64,000 nucleotides of DNA. Origin: Neocallimastix lanati (nom. inval.). Its lineage: Eukaryota > Neocallimastigomycota > Neocallimastigomycetes > Neocallimastigales > Neocallimastigaceae. The position numbers were made by a program, and so were the translations under genes. The notes under the pieces were generated by a model. The model ran no database searches. It was not told where the DNA came from and worked only from the letters and a program-made list of their open reading frames with translations. The stretch covers positions 223,501 through 287,500 of the forward strand of contig JACVTC010000071.1 of the NCBI GenBank assembly GCA_016946835.1. Direction: 5' to 3'. Shown here in pieces: positions 26,400-37,924 of the stretch (its first letter is position 1; each line of letters opens with the position of its first letter).

Positions 26400-27199
26400 T
26401 TCACCCTTTTTAGATATATATTATTATCCCATCCAATCTCAGAACTAAGCTAATCTTTCCATATTGTACCCACAAGTGGACATTAATAGGTATATATTTT
26501 TTTCTTTATCTTTTTTCTTACTAATTAAGGGTTGAATCATTATCGAGGGATGTATTTTACTTGTCACAGTCACTTGCATAAGAATTGAATTTGTTCCCAA
26601 TTCTTTTTCTTTCTTCTTTCGAAGAGCTAGTGTAAGTATAGGACAAGAATTATCTTTAAGACTATTATGAATTCTCTTTACTTGGTTAGCTTCGTGATCT
26701 TTACTAATATTAGCACATTTTCTTTTGATTGTAGCAACCAAATAGTCATTTTCATCTAGAAGTAATTCATTATCCTTTATATCATTGATATTTTTTTCTT
26801 CAATATCATCCTCAAATAATTCTTTAATTACTTCTTCGTTTTCTGTTTCTTCTTATTCGTTATCATTAATCGAGGATTGTTGATATTCAACGGAAGCTAT
26901 TTTATTGACAATGGGAGTGCTTCTTCTCCCTCTTAATGATTTAAACCGTTTATTATCAAAGTATTCATTAATATTCTTTATAATAATAGCATTTAATTCT
27001 GAACATTCGGATTGGTAATGACCTTCTTCTCTACAGAAGAAACAGGTATTAATGTCAAGTCTCTCCTTACTCAGTTTTTCTATGTCCTTTAATTCTTTCT
27101 TTAGTTACCTAAAACTAATTGTACGACTACTATTTATAACAATTAGACTTGGAATAGAAGAATTTAAAGAACTTGAAGGAGAGGATTCTAAATTCATAT
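26400..27199 (-). pseudogene. Ty3/gypsy gag relic (gypsy-2 family)
   Basis: On the minus strand an ATG at 27199 (MNLESSPSSSLN) starts a gag remnant with stops; it includes a zinc knuckle (CFFCREEGHYQSEC, near 27040) and then a Lys/Arg-rich region. The 98-codon frame 26741-26445 aligns with the gypsy-2 copy at 44466 (shared: VKR.H.SL.D, LRK..E..L, HPSIM.QP). A stop lies just after the start segment and another before the basic region. Protease and RT are absent, so the copy is truncated after gag. Confidence 0.75.
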
Positions 27200-28666
27200 T
27201 AACAAATATTAAAGTAATATTATAAAATTGAGAACAATTTTATTTTAACGTTATGAAAATATAAACAAAGGAATTTATATTAATTAATTTTTAGTAATCA
27301 TTAAAATATAATAATGTTTGTAGTATAAACTAGCGTCTTCAATGATCACCGAATATACATTAATGATATAAACCAGTGATGCACAGGCCCCTAAATATAT
27401 CTAAGAATAGAATATAGATACAAACTAGTTTCTTAACCAACCCTTAACTATATCTAAGAATAGTAGAATATAGATTTTCTTTCTTTCTTGTAATTATGAT
27501 ATATTGTATCAAAATTATTATGGTTCGGGGTAATATTATATTTTTATTTATTTATTTATTTAATTTATTAAGTCTATATTTTAATTATTGAAAAACTTCA
27601 TCTATTTATTCATTTTGAAAGAAAATAAATAAGTAAAGCCTTTCTACATTTACTATCATATCTTTTAGAAAAAATTATCAACTATTATTAATTGTTAAAA
27701 ATCTATAATAAAACATAATGTGCTTAATTTTATTTACTATAATTTTAACATTAATTATTCCAAATTTTATATTGAATTAAATTAACTAAATCATAATTAT
27801 TTAACTTTAATAAATATTTGTTATATAATTTTATATTATTTTTTATATACTAAAACTAAATTATTTAATATATATGAAAAGAAATAAACAAAATATAAAA
27901 AGATTTTACAGAAAAATTAAGTTATTTTAATCTTGAAAATTAATATATTCTTAGATTGTATATAAAATAAATTTAATGAATATATTTAATAATTATTATT
28001 AATTCTGCTTTGATTTTGTTTATAGAGAATTGAATAAAAATTTTTATAAAAAATAATCAATTAAAAATAAAATACTATATTAAAACGAATAGAATTTTAA
28101 TATTGATTAATATAATAATATAGTAATAATATATTTAAAAATAAAAATAAAATAAAATATTAATATTGATAATAAACATTTTAATAAAATAAAATAAAAA
28201 GTTATATTATAAATAAATTAATTATAAAAATACAGAATTATTGATACTATTTTAGCAACTTTTTAATAAAAATATAAAGAAGAAAATTATATTTACAAAA
28301 TATTTATTATAGAAAATAAAATGAAGTAAATATTAAATAAAGAACAATATAATGAATTTTAAAATAAGTTGAAATTCTGGTTAAGAATCCATTATATGTT
28401 CGTTCTTTACCAGAATTGGTGCAACACAGGTAATTATCAAAATTTTAGTAATAATATATTCGATTATTTTTATATATCTTTATTAATTATTTTTATTTAG
28501 AAAAAAAAAAGAGTTTTAATTATATTATTTTCATAATTTTTTATATATTTAATGTTTTATTAATTTGATTTGTTAAAATAATAAAATATTTAATTTCATT
28601 GGTTTCAAATTTATATATATAATTATTATAAATAATTAATATGAATTATTACTAAAAATTAATTGC
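27200..28666. other. AT-rich intergenic DNA
   Basis: No gene found. A short imperfect duplication (ATATCTAAGAATAG..AATATAGA) lies at 27395-27475. The remainder is featureless. Confidence 0.4.
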
Positions 28667-30290
28667 GAAAAGTGCCAATTAAACCATCCGTAACCATATC
28701 CAGAACCAACTGAAAATCGTCCAACTAAAGTAGAAGGTCCCTTGTTCACTTAGGATTAGATATCATATGACCTTTGCCTAATACAAGAAAAAGCAATCAA
28801 TATATTATTGCTATCGTCGATTATTTCACGAAATGGGTTGAAGCTGAACCCACTGAAAATATAACTTCCTATGATGTAATTAAATTTTTAATTAACGTTT
28901 TTGCAAGACATGGTGTTCCTCAAGTTATTACTACCGATAATGGAGTCCAATTCACCTCTGACATGACGAAAATCTTTCTTGACCTTTACGACGTTTATGT
29001 AAAATTTGTAGCTACCTATCTCCCTGAATCCAATGGTCTTACTGAAAACCGAAATAAAGAAATTGGAAAATTGCTCCGTTTATTAGCAAAGAAAAATCAA
29101 GATTGGGATGAAGTTCTGCCGTCTACTCTATAGGCTCTGAGAACAACTAAGAATACAACTACCGGCTATTCTAGTTGTAAAAGAAAATACTAAAATAGAT
29201 TACAATAACAAGACACAATAAATTTTATTTTATTAAAAAAAAAATTTTTTTATTAAAAAGATATTTTATTAATATTTAATATTTATTAATAGTTATTTAT
29301 TCAATAACAATTACATCGAGAAAAAATGTGAAAAGTATCTTCTATTTATACTTTTCCTAAATACATTGATAATATATTATTTTATTTAAATTACATATAT
29401 TTTAATATAAAACTATCCTAATGAATTTTATTAAATAATAAATTTATAAACTATAACTAAATTTAGAAAAATATAATTATTAATTAAACTAAATACTAAA
29501 TAATTAAAATTAAGTACATTTATTATCTATTTATTATTTTAATATTATAAGTAAAGTCTTTATTTATTTTCGATTTAAAAACAATGTTAAAGGAGTCATG
29601 ATTAAATTTTGAAACTTAATTTTCACAAAATAAATTATTAATTTATTTTGTTTTAAACTTTAATTAATTCATTTAAATTATTTTACAACAATAATTTTCT
29701 CAGAATTAAATTTTATAAAAATTATTACATTAAAAATTTATCTTGTGGCTTAAAGAATATAATTCAAAAATTTAGTTCATATGATTTATTTACTTTGCTT
29801 ATTATTTTATAAATCAAAGAATAATTTACATTTTTGAATTACACAAGAAAAATTTTTAATTTAAAATGTGATTGGGATAATCACATCTTTACACTAGTTT
29901 TGAACTAGTATATGGAAGAGAAGATCAACAGCCTTATGACATAGCCGTAAGAACGATTGAAAAAGCTGGTAAATCTTATAACGAAATCCTTATGGAAAAA
30001 TTTGTTCGACACTACAAATGGACTAGAGAAGCATGCGAAAATGTAAAGAATGCCAACAAGTATTGGGCAACACGAAGAGAAGAACAAATAAGCATGAACA
30101 AGGGAAAAGAATTAAAAGTCGGTGATCTAGTCTTAGTTAGAAACTTTAGCGGTACTAAGTTAGAACCATATTATAATGGACATTCAAAATTTTAAAAATT
30201 CAATTCAACACAGCAACCCTAATCGATCAGAAGACTGGAAAGCAACTAGATAGGAATGTTCATTTTAAAAATTTAGTAAAGTTTAACTAG
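28667..30290 (+). pseudogene. Ty3/gypsy integrase relic, split by a solo LTR
   Basis: Integrase begins with the end of the zinc finger (NCEKCQ, 28667) and continues in another frame as the core: YFTKWVEAEPTEN, TTDNGVQFTSD (catalytic D) and ESNGLTENRNKE (catalytic E). TAG at 29131 replaces a conserved Trp (TGG) before ALRTTKN. A solo LTR interrupts after GYSS (29175), and the frame resumes in phase as FELVYGRED at 29899, through a C-terminal GDLVLVRN motif to about 30290, with further shifts. No RT is nearby. Confidence 0.85.
29176..29893 (-). repeat. Solo LTR with target duplication CTAGT
   Basis: 718 bases with ends TGTAAA..TTTACA, flanked by CTAGT (29171-29175 and 29894-29898). Removing the LTR and one CTAGT restores the integrase reading frame across the site, so the boundaries are secure. 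A TATAAATA box on the minus strand (29350-29343) and its surroundings resemble the minus-strand LTR sequence near 37715, giving the orientation. It is the product of LTR-LTR recombination of a full gypsy element. Confidence 0.9.
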
Positions 30291-30820
30291 ACCTTTTTAG
30301 CCATTAATGAATTTTTAATTAAGAAAGATTATTCATCATAGTTGGTCTTGTTAAGACAGACTTCTTGTTTTAATTGAAATTCAGTAGACATTTTATAATA
30401 CATAAGTAATTTTATTATTACTTAAAGTTTATTTATTAATATTAATTATTTAGAAATAGGTAATTACAAAGAAAAAAAATGTTTGACAAAATTAAACTTA
30501 TTATAAATAAGTTTAATTTAATAATTGAGGCTTGATAATAATTCAATGAAATTATTTTAACAATAACAAAATTGAAGGTGGTGCATTTCAGAATGTGGCT
30601 TTAAAAAATGTACATATTTTTTCATTTCGGAATATGGCTTATATTATTCTTTATAAATTTTTATTTATAAATATATTATTTAAACATTAATATAAAATGG
30701 CACATAAAATTTCTTTGAAAAAATAATTATTAAAAATACTTAAAATGTGATATATTTCAAAAAAATTAATGATTTACAATATATTTAATTCGCCATATTC
30801 TGAAAATTTTTATTTATTTA
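30291..30820. other. AT-rich DNA with a small inverted-repeat element
   Basis: At 30581-30655 GTGCATTTCAGAATGTGGC and CATTTCGGAATATGGC occur on the plus strand, and their complement (GCCATATTCTG) lies near 30791-30803. This suggests a MITE-like piece about 220 bases long carrying the MULE end motif. No coding sequence. Confidence 0.4.
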
Positions 30821-30873
30821 GGGGGGGGTGTCATTTCGAAAATTTTTATTACATAAATTTGTATTTTGTTGTA
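30821..30873 (+). repeat. Left terminal inverted repeat of MULE-1
   Basis: G8 then TGTCATTTCG and about 35 further bases, complementary to 35073-35125. Another GTGCATTTCGG copy follows at once (30874-30884) with ATGGCGTATTATAATG. Confidence 0.8.
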
Positions 30874-31196
30874 GTGCATTTCGGAAAACATGGCGTATTA
30901 TAATGTAATAAATAAATAAATGAATAAATAAATTATAAATGAATAAATAAATTTTTAAATGATAATAAAAATAATTAAGACAAACGTATATTATGACTAA
31001 AAAAATTTTTTTTAGAAAATTAAATAAAAAAAAATATATATATATATAATTACTACATATATAAAAAAATTATTATATTTTTTTTATTTTATTTTAAATA
31101 TTATTAATTATTATTAATACATTAATAACTTGTTTATATTATCAACAGAATTACATACGTAATTATATAATTGAATAATTTAAAAAAAAAATAAAT

Positions 31197-31207
31197 ATAT
31201 AAATAGG
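31197..31207 (+). promoter_or_regulatory. TATA box of the secreted-protein gene
   Basis: TATAAATAGG about 60 bases before the ATG at 31264, a typical distance in fungi, and the only such site between the TIR and the gene. Confidence 0.45.
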
Positions 31208-31263
31208 TTTATAATTAGTATTTTTTATAATATTTTATTAAAGTATTAATTTTATAAATTAAA

Positions 31264-31713
31264 ATGCTTAAAAAATTATTAACTGCTTTATTAATTGCTA
31301 TTGCATGCATTACTTATGTTTGTAGTATAAAATTGGTTGGGCCAGCTATATATTCAGATATATCTCATCTATATTTCCTTAATTCTAGAGATCGCAAAAA
31401 TACATATATATGTAAAGGTTATTGTATTATAAAAAATAGTAATCGTGGATTTTATGACTGTTTCCTCCGTAATTCAGTAGCTAATTATAGAGAAATCCCT
31501 GTTGGAGCATATCTTAGAGATACACAATATAAAAATCCAGATAAATGTAAATAGATTACTAGATATATAAGTACCAAAAATGGATGTTATTATACACCAA
31601 ATAACACAAGAGGTGGATTTTCATGGAGAGGTTATGTTAATCGTGATGCTCGTGTTTATGATATAGTTGGTAAATACTGTCTTACTGAATATGGTTGGTG
31701 TTGGCATGGTTAA
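31264..31713 (+). CDS. Small Cys-rich secreted protein with in-frame TAG
   Basis: 150 codons including a TAG at 31552-31554 (codon 97); the same frame continues open for 52 further codons to TAA at 31711. The N-terminus (MLKKLLTALLIAIACITYVC) is a clear signal peptide. The mature part has eight or nine cysteines (ICKGYC, YDCF, DKC, NGCYY, KYCL, WCWHG) and many Tyr, Arg and Gly, as in small secreted proteins or effector-like domains. The two halves look like one domain, so the TAG is probably a mutation (CAG to TAG) or is read through. Alternatively the functional product ends at 96 residues. I do not recognise the family. It lies inside MULE-1, transcribed away from the nearby TIR. Confidence 0.6.
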
Positions 31714-32627
31714 ATAAATAAAAAATAGATTTTTTATAGATTAATTTTAAATTTATTATTAAACTAAATATTATTTTTTTAAAAATTAAGATAATATATA
31801 AATCATATAAATATATATAAGTTTAACATATATAAAAATATTAAATAATAAAGTATATAGGTGAAATAAATATAAAATAAAATAAAATAAAAAAAAATAT
31901 AATAATTATTTTATATATATAGGAATCATATCTTTTAATTTTTTTTTCATTTATTTTTCTAAAAAAAAAAATTAGTTATAATAACGTTTATCTTTTAATT
32001 ATTATATTTTATTATAGTAAATAAAAAAATTTAAATGAAAAATAAATAGTTTTAATTATTTATAATTCATATTTTCATAAACGATATATATAAATATTAA
32101 TTTAAATGATATAAGAATTAAAAATTAAAACAATAAGAGTTGAATAATTGATCCTATTAAAATAATTAATTATTTGCATAGTAATATTTATAAACATAAA
32201 TCAATTATTATTGAAATATAATAATAACAATTAGAATTTTAATAAAATAATATAAATCTTTTATTGAATTTAATATTTTTAATAACATAATTAATTTTGA
32301 AAAGTATATTGATATTAATAAAATTTATAATAATATAATATTGATATTGATATTAATAAAATCTTTAATTATATAATATTGATATTGATATTAATAAAAT
32401 TTTAACTAGTATCAAATAAATCGGTTTTAGTTATAAATTACTTAATAAAAATAACTAAAAGATAATTTCTATTAAGATTATTAAATAAACACAATAGGTA
32501 AATAAATTTGTATTTTTCTAGCATTTTTTTAAATTAAGATTATTTAATTATTATTTAAACGATTATAAATATAAATTTAAAATAAATAAATTTGTATTTT
32601 TCTAGCATTTTTTTAAATTAAGATTAT
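31714..32627. other. MULE-1 internal non-coding DNA
   Basis: Downstream of both genes, which converge here. Near 32330-32400 the word AATATTGATATTGATATTAATAAAAT is repeated twice (shown here as a motif of ATTGATATT units). The complement of this word follows the transposase of MULE-3 at 57150-57270, so it belongs to the transposon. Another duplicated 58-base block lies at 32500-32635. Confidence 0.5.
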
Positions 32628-34082
32628 TTATTTTAAATTAATACTTATATCGTTTAAATCAATTAAACAATCTTTCCATAATTCATTTCTGTTGCATCCA
32701 TTATAAAATAAATTTATTTCCTTAATTTTGTAATTTTCAATTAAAATTTTAATTTCATTAGTTGCACTAAATATTTTTTGCTTTTTTTTCCAAGTTCCTT
32801 TAGTTCTCCTTTGGTAATCATTATAAAATAAGTTTTCTTCTTCTTTTAATATATATATTAATTTATAAAATAAAGGTTTATTTGGAAATATATTATTTAA
32901 GTAGCTATTATAAGATTCTGATGCATTGTTTGTTAAATACTCTATATTTTCATAATAATTCCAATTATTAACATTATACTTAAGTAAATAATTTTTATTA
33001 AAATATTCTAAAAATTGTAGAAAATCATTATACTTTTTTTTTGACAAATTCTTTTTATTATAATATAAATATCAAATATATTGTTAGGGTTTATAAACGG
33101 TAAGTTCGAAATAGCTTTATAATAAATATATACATCATTATTATTCTTCACTTCATAATAACATAATATATTTTTTTGTTTTTCTAATGATCTTTTGTAA
33201 TGCCAAACGCAATATTTAATATTTATATTGGGAAAAACTTTTTTTGCGGCATTAGATATACCTTGTTCAAAATCACAATGAAAATTAATTGTAGTAATTA
33301 ATGTATTACTCTTAAATTTATTTGCATTTTTTTTAATTTCTTTAAATAATGTTTCATATGTAGATTGTTTTTTATTTTTTAATATATGTAGATTGTTTTT
33401 TATTTTTTAATATAGAAATGGAAGTAGTGTAAAACATATTAAATTCCCCAACATAAGTTCTTGTTATAAATAACTGATAACTAAATTTCGGTGCTGCATA
33501 AAATGTACCGTCCGCAAATATATTTTTATGATAATTCGAAAATAAATATGCTTGGAATGGTGATTGAAAGATTATTAGATCAGTATTTTTAAATATCATA
33601 AAATTTTCATTTCTTTTTGTTTTATAATACTTTGATTCAATGGGAATATCATCAAAACTTTTTATGTTTGGAGGAAATTGTTTATTTATATTTCTTATTA
33701 TTTGGGATCTAATTGTACTATATTCGGGACATATAAGTCCCATTTCTTGAGAAAAGGCATTAAATATATGTTTAGGTTTTATATCCATAGGAATTGAATT
33801 TTTCTTAATTTCTTCCTTAATTTTATGCTTTGCTACTGATATAGACACATCAATTTCTTTTTCGAGATGGTTATGTAAACTTTCATATTTTAAAACCTCC
33901 TTTTTATCATTTAAAATAATTAAAGATTTACATTTATTTAAAGTCTTATATTCAGTCCATCTATAAATTTTTGATTTATCTTTCCTTTGAAATGAAAAAT
34001 TAAATTTGTGTTTTTTATTAATAATAATTTGTTCATTTCTTCGATTTGTTTCACTTATTTCAATTTCTATATTGTCTTCCAT
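32628..34082 (-). pseudogene. FLYWCH-type MULE transposase, MULE-1 (two shifts)
   Basis: The start is ATG at 34082. The N-terminus has a FLYWCH-like zinc finger (YRWTEYKTLNKCKS..HNH, residues 40-75). The MULE transposase domain follows: FADGTFYAAPKFSYQLFIT (first Asp), HCDFEQGISNA (second Asp), CVWHYKRSLEKQ and NNASESYNSYL (candidate Glu). A 28-base perfect tandem duplication near 33360-33415 shifts the frame and gives the stop at 33372; one A is missing from an A tract near 33052, which restores the frame net. The C-terminus ends at 32628. Without these two indels it would be about 475 residues. Transposase would act in the nucleus on the TIRs. Two other family copies are at 54319 and 56190. 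Confidence 0.85.
33358..33415 (-). repeat. 28-base tandem duplication inside the transposase
   Basis: The word TGTAGATTGTTTTTTATTTT (plus strand) and its next bases occur twice in succession. Because 28 is not a multiple of three, the duplication breaks the transposase frame. It looks like a recent slippage event. Confidence 0.9.
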
Positions 34083-35072
34083 TAATAATTAAAATTTTTC
34101 AATAAAATATTTTAATAAATATACTTTTAAATGCTTTGAAACTTTTTTTTTTTTAATATTTAAAATAATAAACCTTTTTTTAATTAATTATATAATTATT
34201 TAAATAATTATTTAATTATTAATTATTTATTATTTTTTTATTTACTATTTTATTTATTTATTTTTATTTTTATTTTTTATTTTTTATTTTATTTTATTTT
34301 ATTTTTTTTATTTTTTAATGCTTAAAAAATAAATTTTTACTTATTTTTTATTATTTTTTAATGTTTAAAAAAAAAGTTTTCTTATTATTTTTATTTTATT
34401 TTTTAATGTTTAAAAAAAAAAGTTTTCTTATTTCTTATTATTTTTTTTTTATTTTTTAAGCATTAAAAAATAAAATGTTTATTTATTTTTATTTTATTTT
34501 TTAAGCATTAAAAAATAAAATTTTTATTTATTTTTATTTTATTTTTCAATGTTAAAAAAAATAAAATTTTTATTTATTTTTATTTTATTTTTCAATGTTT
34601 AAAAAAAAGTTTCCTTATTTCTTATTTTTATTTTATTTTTCAATGTTTAAAAAAAAGTTTCCTTATTTCTTATTTTTATTTTATTTTTTAAGCATTAAAA
34701 AATAAAATGTTTATTTTTTTATTATTCAATGTTAAATAGAAATACCTAACCTAATTATTATTTATTGAAGTGTTGTATTTCGCCAAAAGTTGAATTTCGT
34801 CCAGTTGAATTTAGCCAAATTCTTGGTGGCTTATAAAATTTCGTCATAAAATACCACCACATTTATTATTCACGCCATATTGTGAATATATGGCTTTTTA
34901 AAAATTGTAGAAAAAAGCCACAAAATTATGATACAATTAGATATACGCCCCCATGTAAGATTACGTGTTTGAAAATTTTTGAGAATTGTAATTTTATTTA
35001 TTTAATTAATTAATTATTATTCATTAAAATTTTAATAAAATTAAGTGGCTTAAAATTAAAAATATTTAAGCC
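34083..35072. other. MULE-1 subterminal repeat region
   Basis: 34140-34740 is built of T-rich units containing TTTTTTAAGCATTAAAAAATA or variants (TTTCAATGTTTAAAAAAAAG), each about 50-60 bases, several times over. 34766-34930 holds TTGTATTTCGCC, TTGAATTTCGTCC, TTTAGCCAAATTC and paired GGTGGC/GCCATATT words, which look like subterminal binding repeats. No gene. Confidence 0.6.
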
Positions 35073-35125
35073 ATACAACAAAATACAAATTTTTGTAATA
35101 AAAATTTTCGAAATGCACACTCCCC
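35073..35125 (-). repeat. Right terminal inverted repeat of MULE-1
   Basis: Reverse complement opens GGGGAGTGTGCATTTCG and continues through ATTTTTATTAC and TTTGTATTTTGTTGTA, matching the left end. Confidence 0.8.
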
Positions 35126-35212
35126 ATTTATTAATTAATTTATTCATTTATTTATTTAATAATAATATTTAATAAATTTTTTTTTTATACTATTTTATAA
35201 CTATAAAGTTTG

Positions 35213-35455
35213 TGTTAAAATAAAGAAATAGATATTTTAATATACACATGACATTACTTATATTAAATATAAATTAAATAAATAGTTATAATGAATATGT
35301 TAATAATATTATATATTAAAGAAAAGTATAAAAAGATGTAAATTGTACTAAATAAAAAATATCAATTATGAGCATAACTAATATAAAATAAAATATTACT
35401 AAAATAAAATACTTTGTTATGCATTAAAATTATTTTCCATTTTTGTGTTTTAAAA
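35213..35455 (+). repeat. 5' LTR of copia-2
   Basis: Opens TGTTAAAATAAAG and closes TTTTAAAA, so it ends in AA rather than CA. It differs from the 3' LTR at two positions (AAAAAATATC/AATAATATC and GAGCATAAC/GAACATAAC). The end is fixed by the primer site at 35456 and by the flanking GTTTG after the 3' LTR. Confidence 0.93.
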
Positions 35456-35484
35456 GATTAAGAGTCTCAACTCTCCAGTTGAGC
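35456..35484 (+). other. Primer-binding site of copia-2, tRNA-Lys(CUU) D and anticodon arms
   Basis: Starts with the same GATTAAGAGTCTCA as copia-1. The complement of the next 15 bases, GCTCAACTGGAGAGT, reads as a D arm (GCTC stem, A.CTGG loop), so the 29-base site is complementary to a tRNA-Lys(CUU) from the D stem to just past the anticodon loop. This strongly implies an internal tRNA fragment as primer. Confidence 0.75.
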
Positions 35485-36699
35485 ATAAATAAAAGCTAAG
35501 TTTAAACATAACATCTATTATAAATATTTATTAATTATATAAAAATACTAATTTTATATTTTACCTTTTAAATATATATTCCTATCTATATAATTAAAAT
35601 AAAGAAACATCAAATAAAAATTCATATAACTACACAACAGTACAAAATAATTTGGTTAGTAAGGAGATCAATGAGGAATGTTATTAAATAAATATAAGTA
35701 AACTATTTAATTAAATTTAATTAATATTATAAATACCATGTCAACTGATATATTAATATTGAGATGAAAATAAATAACTAAAAAATCCACTAATAATAAA
35801 TTATATAGTCAAGTTGAAAATTAATAAAATGTTAATAAATTATTAAAAAAGAGAAAAGAAAATATATCTAGATGAAATTATTGAAGCAGTCATCAGATAT
35901 ATCTAAATATAAATTATTTATAAACTTAAATTAAGACAAAAAATTTCATAACTCATGTCATCTAATATTCATAAATATTAAATCAAAATATAATATAAAT
36001 ATTAGTCAACTGATCGCATTAAAAATAAAATATAAACAATAATTTCAAATATATAATCAAGTTGAAAAAAAAAAAAAAAAAAAAAAAAAAAATTAAAAAT
36101 AATGTCAACTGACAATATATTAATAAACAAAAATAATATAAACCAATGTCATCCAATATTTTATTTCAAGTTGAAATAATAAAAAAAAATATAATACCAG
36201 TAGTTTAAACTGTAAAAAAAATTATCATTTGATCTAAACAATAAAAATAAATATCTTTTTAATATAAAATTATATTTATAAAAGTAAGTCATATTAAATA
36301 AAAGAATAATATCAATGCAAGTCAATAATAATCATATAAGTTATTTAAACCAAAATTAATACACTAAAATAGAAACCAATAAAACTATAAGTAATTAATT
36401 TATATAAATTAATTATAAATTAAACTAATAATACTAATAATAGCAATAATATTTATGTTAGTTATAAATAAATTATTAAATTTAATCACACTATGAATAC
36501 TAATTTACTTTTAATATAAACTATGAACATAAATGCAATAACTTATTAAATAATAATATAATTTTTATTAAAAATTACTATAAATAAAGAAAACATTCCT
36601 CATTTTATTCTTATAATAACCAAATTATTTACTTATACTCAAATAATCAAAAATTTAACCAAACTAAATATTTAACAATAAAATTTAAATTATTTCAAA
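35485..36699 (+). other. copia-2 leader
   Basis: About 1.2 kb of A-rich DNA between primer site and gag, without a credible ORF. A poly-A run of about 27 bases is at 36066-36092. The word AGTTGAAAA and the TATAGTCAAGTTGA / TATAATCAAGTTGA pair recur, a hint of internal duplication. Confidence 0.6.
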
Positions 36700-37482
36700 A
36701 TGAGAAGAAGAAACTCTAATAATCTACGTCAAAATTCAACTCAAAATCAAATCCAAAATCAATCTCAACCTCAACCTCAACCAATCGCTATTCACGACAA
36801 TAATAATAATATTCGGAATACAATCACTTTTAATTACTCGGAAAACTTTAATAGACTTACCTAATTAAACACAGAAAATTATACAACATGGAGGAGGAAT
36901 ATGCTGTATCTCTTAAATATAAATAAACTAACTAAATATGTCCTTATTCCGATTATTAAAAAATTAAAAAAGAAAGATATAAAAGGAAATATTAATGAGT
37001 ACATCGAAGACCAATTCGATGATACTTTCGTATATGAAAAAAATACAACCATAAACGATATTGATAATGATATTACGACAAAATGGATAATAATTAATAG
37101 CCTTGGTGAACAGACTCAATCAATTATTGAAGGAAACGAAAAGTCAGCCTATGAAATCTGGAAGCTCCTAAAATAATCGTTCACCAAGAGTAAGGAGCAA
37201 AGAAAAATCGAATTAACAAAGAAAATCGAAAATTTAAAATTTGACAATAAGGACATATCGATATTTATAGCAAATTTTCAAAATTTATTTAATGAAATAG
37301 CAAAAATTGATTCGGAAATTAGTGATAGTTCTAAAATAGGCATATTAAATAGATGCCTACCAGAAAATTTAAGATGGATTAATGTATTTCAGTTTTCAAC
37401 ATGGAATGACTGCAGCAAGTATGTTAAAAGAGTCATTCCAGAAATTAATTTATCCAACATTAAAGAATCAATTATTTCCTCC
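36700..37482 (+). pseudogene. copia-2 gag, N-terminal part
   Basis: ATG at 36700 opens a frame starting MRRRNSNN and rich in Gln/Asn, then a copia gag (UBN2-type) body: TENYTTWRRNML, YEIWKLLK, LPENLRW. TAA at 36862 and 37174 interrupt it; both could be Gln codons hit by C-to-T. The frame then runs to the insertion point inside IISS, with CCTCC (37478-37482) as the target site, and continues in the same phase at 48817. Confidence 0.85.
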
Positions 37483-37900
37483 TGTAACTCGCTGGTCACT
37501 TATAGCAATAGGCAACATTGGAAAATTAATAATAAGTTAAAATGTTTTTTAAAAAAAATTTTGTTTTATTAATTTATTAAAATAAAATTTATTAAAGTAA
37601 TTATTTATTAATTAATTAACTAATTTTGTAATATATCAAATTACTTATTATTAATTGATTAATTAATAAAAGCACGAATTAAAAATATTTCTTTTGTGAA
37701 AATTTACTCATATTTATACTTTTTACGGAAAAACAGTTTGTATGATTTTCAAAAATTTTAGAATCTTAGAAAAATCGTTTAAAACTGATTTTCTCGGTTA
37801 ATTTAGAAACTAATGGAAGAAAGGATAAAATAAAATAAAAAATTCAATTTAATTATTAAGAATTTCTATGAAATTCTTAAAGAAAATACAGAAAAAATTA
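37483..37900 (-). repeat. LTR-like end, minus orientation
   Basis: Downstream of the minus-strand gypsy-3 integrase frame. It contains a minus-strand TATAAATA (37718-37711) followed by a GTAAATTTTCACAAAAG block, as in the solo LTR at 29176-29893, and it closes with TTACA on the minus strand. The inner boundary (37870-37924) is unclear. Confidence 0.5.
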
Positions 37901-37924
37901 ACTAGAACAATGAAAATAAAATAT

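Larger units (their letters stand above)
30821..35125. mobile_element. MULE DNA transposon (MULE-1) carrying a secreted-protein gene
   Basis: The ends are about 52-base inverted repeats: 30821-30873 and 35073-35125 match with two mismatches and one gap, opening with a G run and GTG.CATTTCGAAAATTT. The flanks (ATTTATTTA left, ATTTATTAA right) agree in 8 of 9 bases, fitting a Mutator-type 9-bp duplication but weak in such AT-rich DNA. Inside are a plus-strand signal-peptide ORF (31264-31713) and a minus-strand FLYWCH/MULE transposase (34082-32628). Mutator-like elements are known to pick up host gene pieces; here a whole small gene lies between the TIR and the transposase. Confidence 0.75.
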
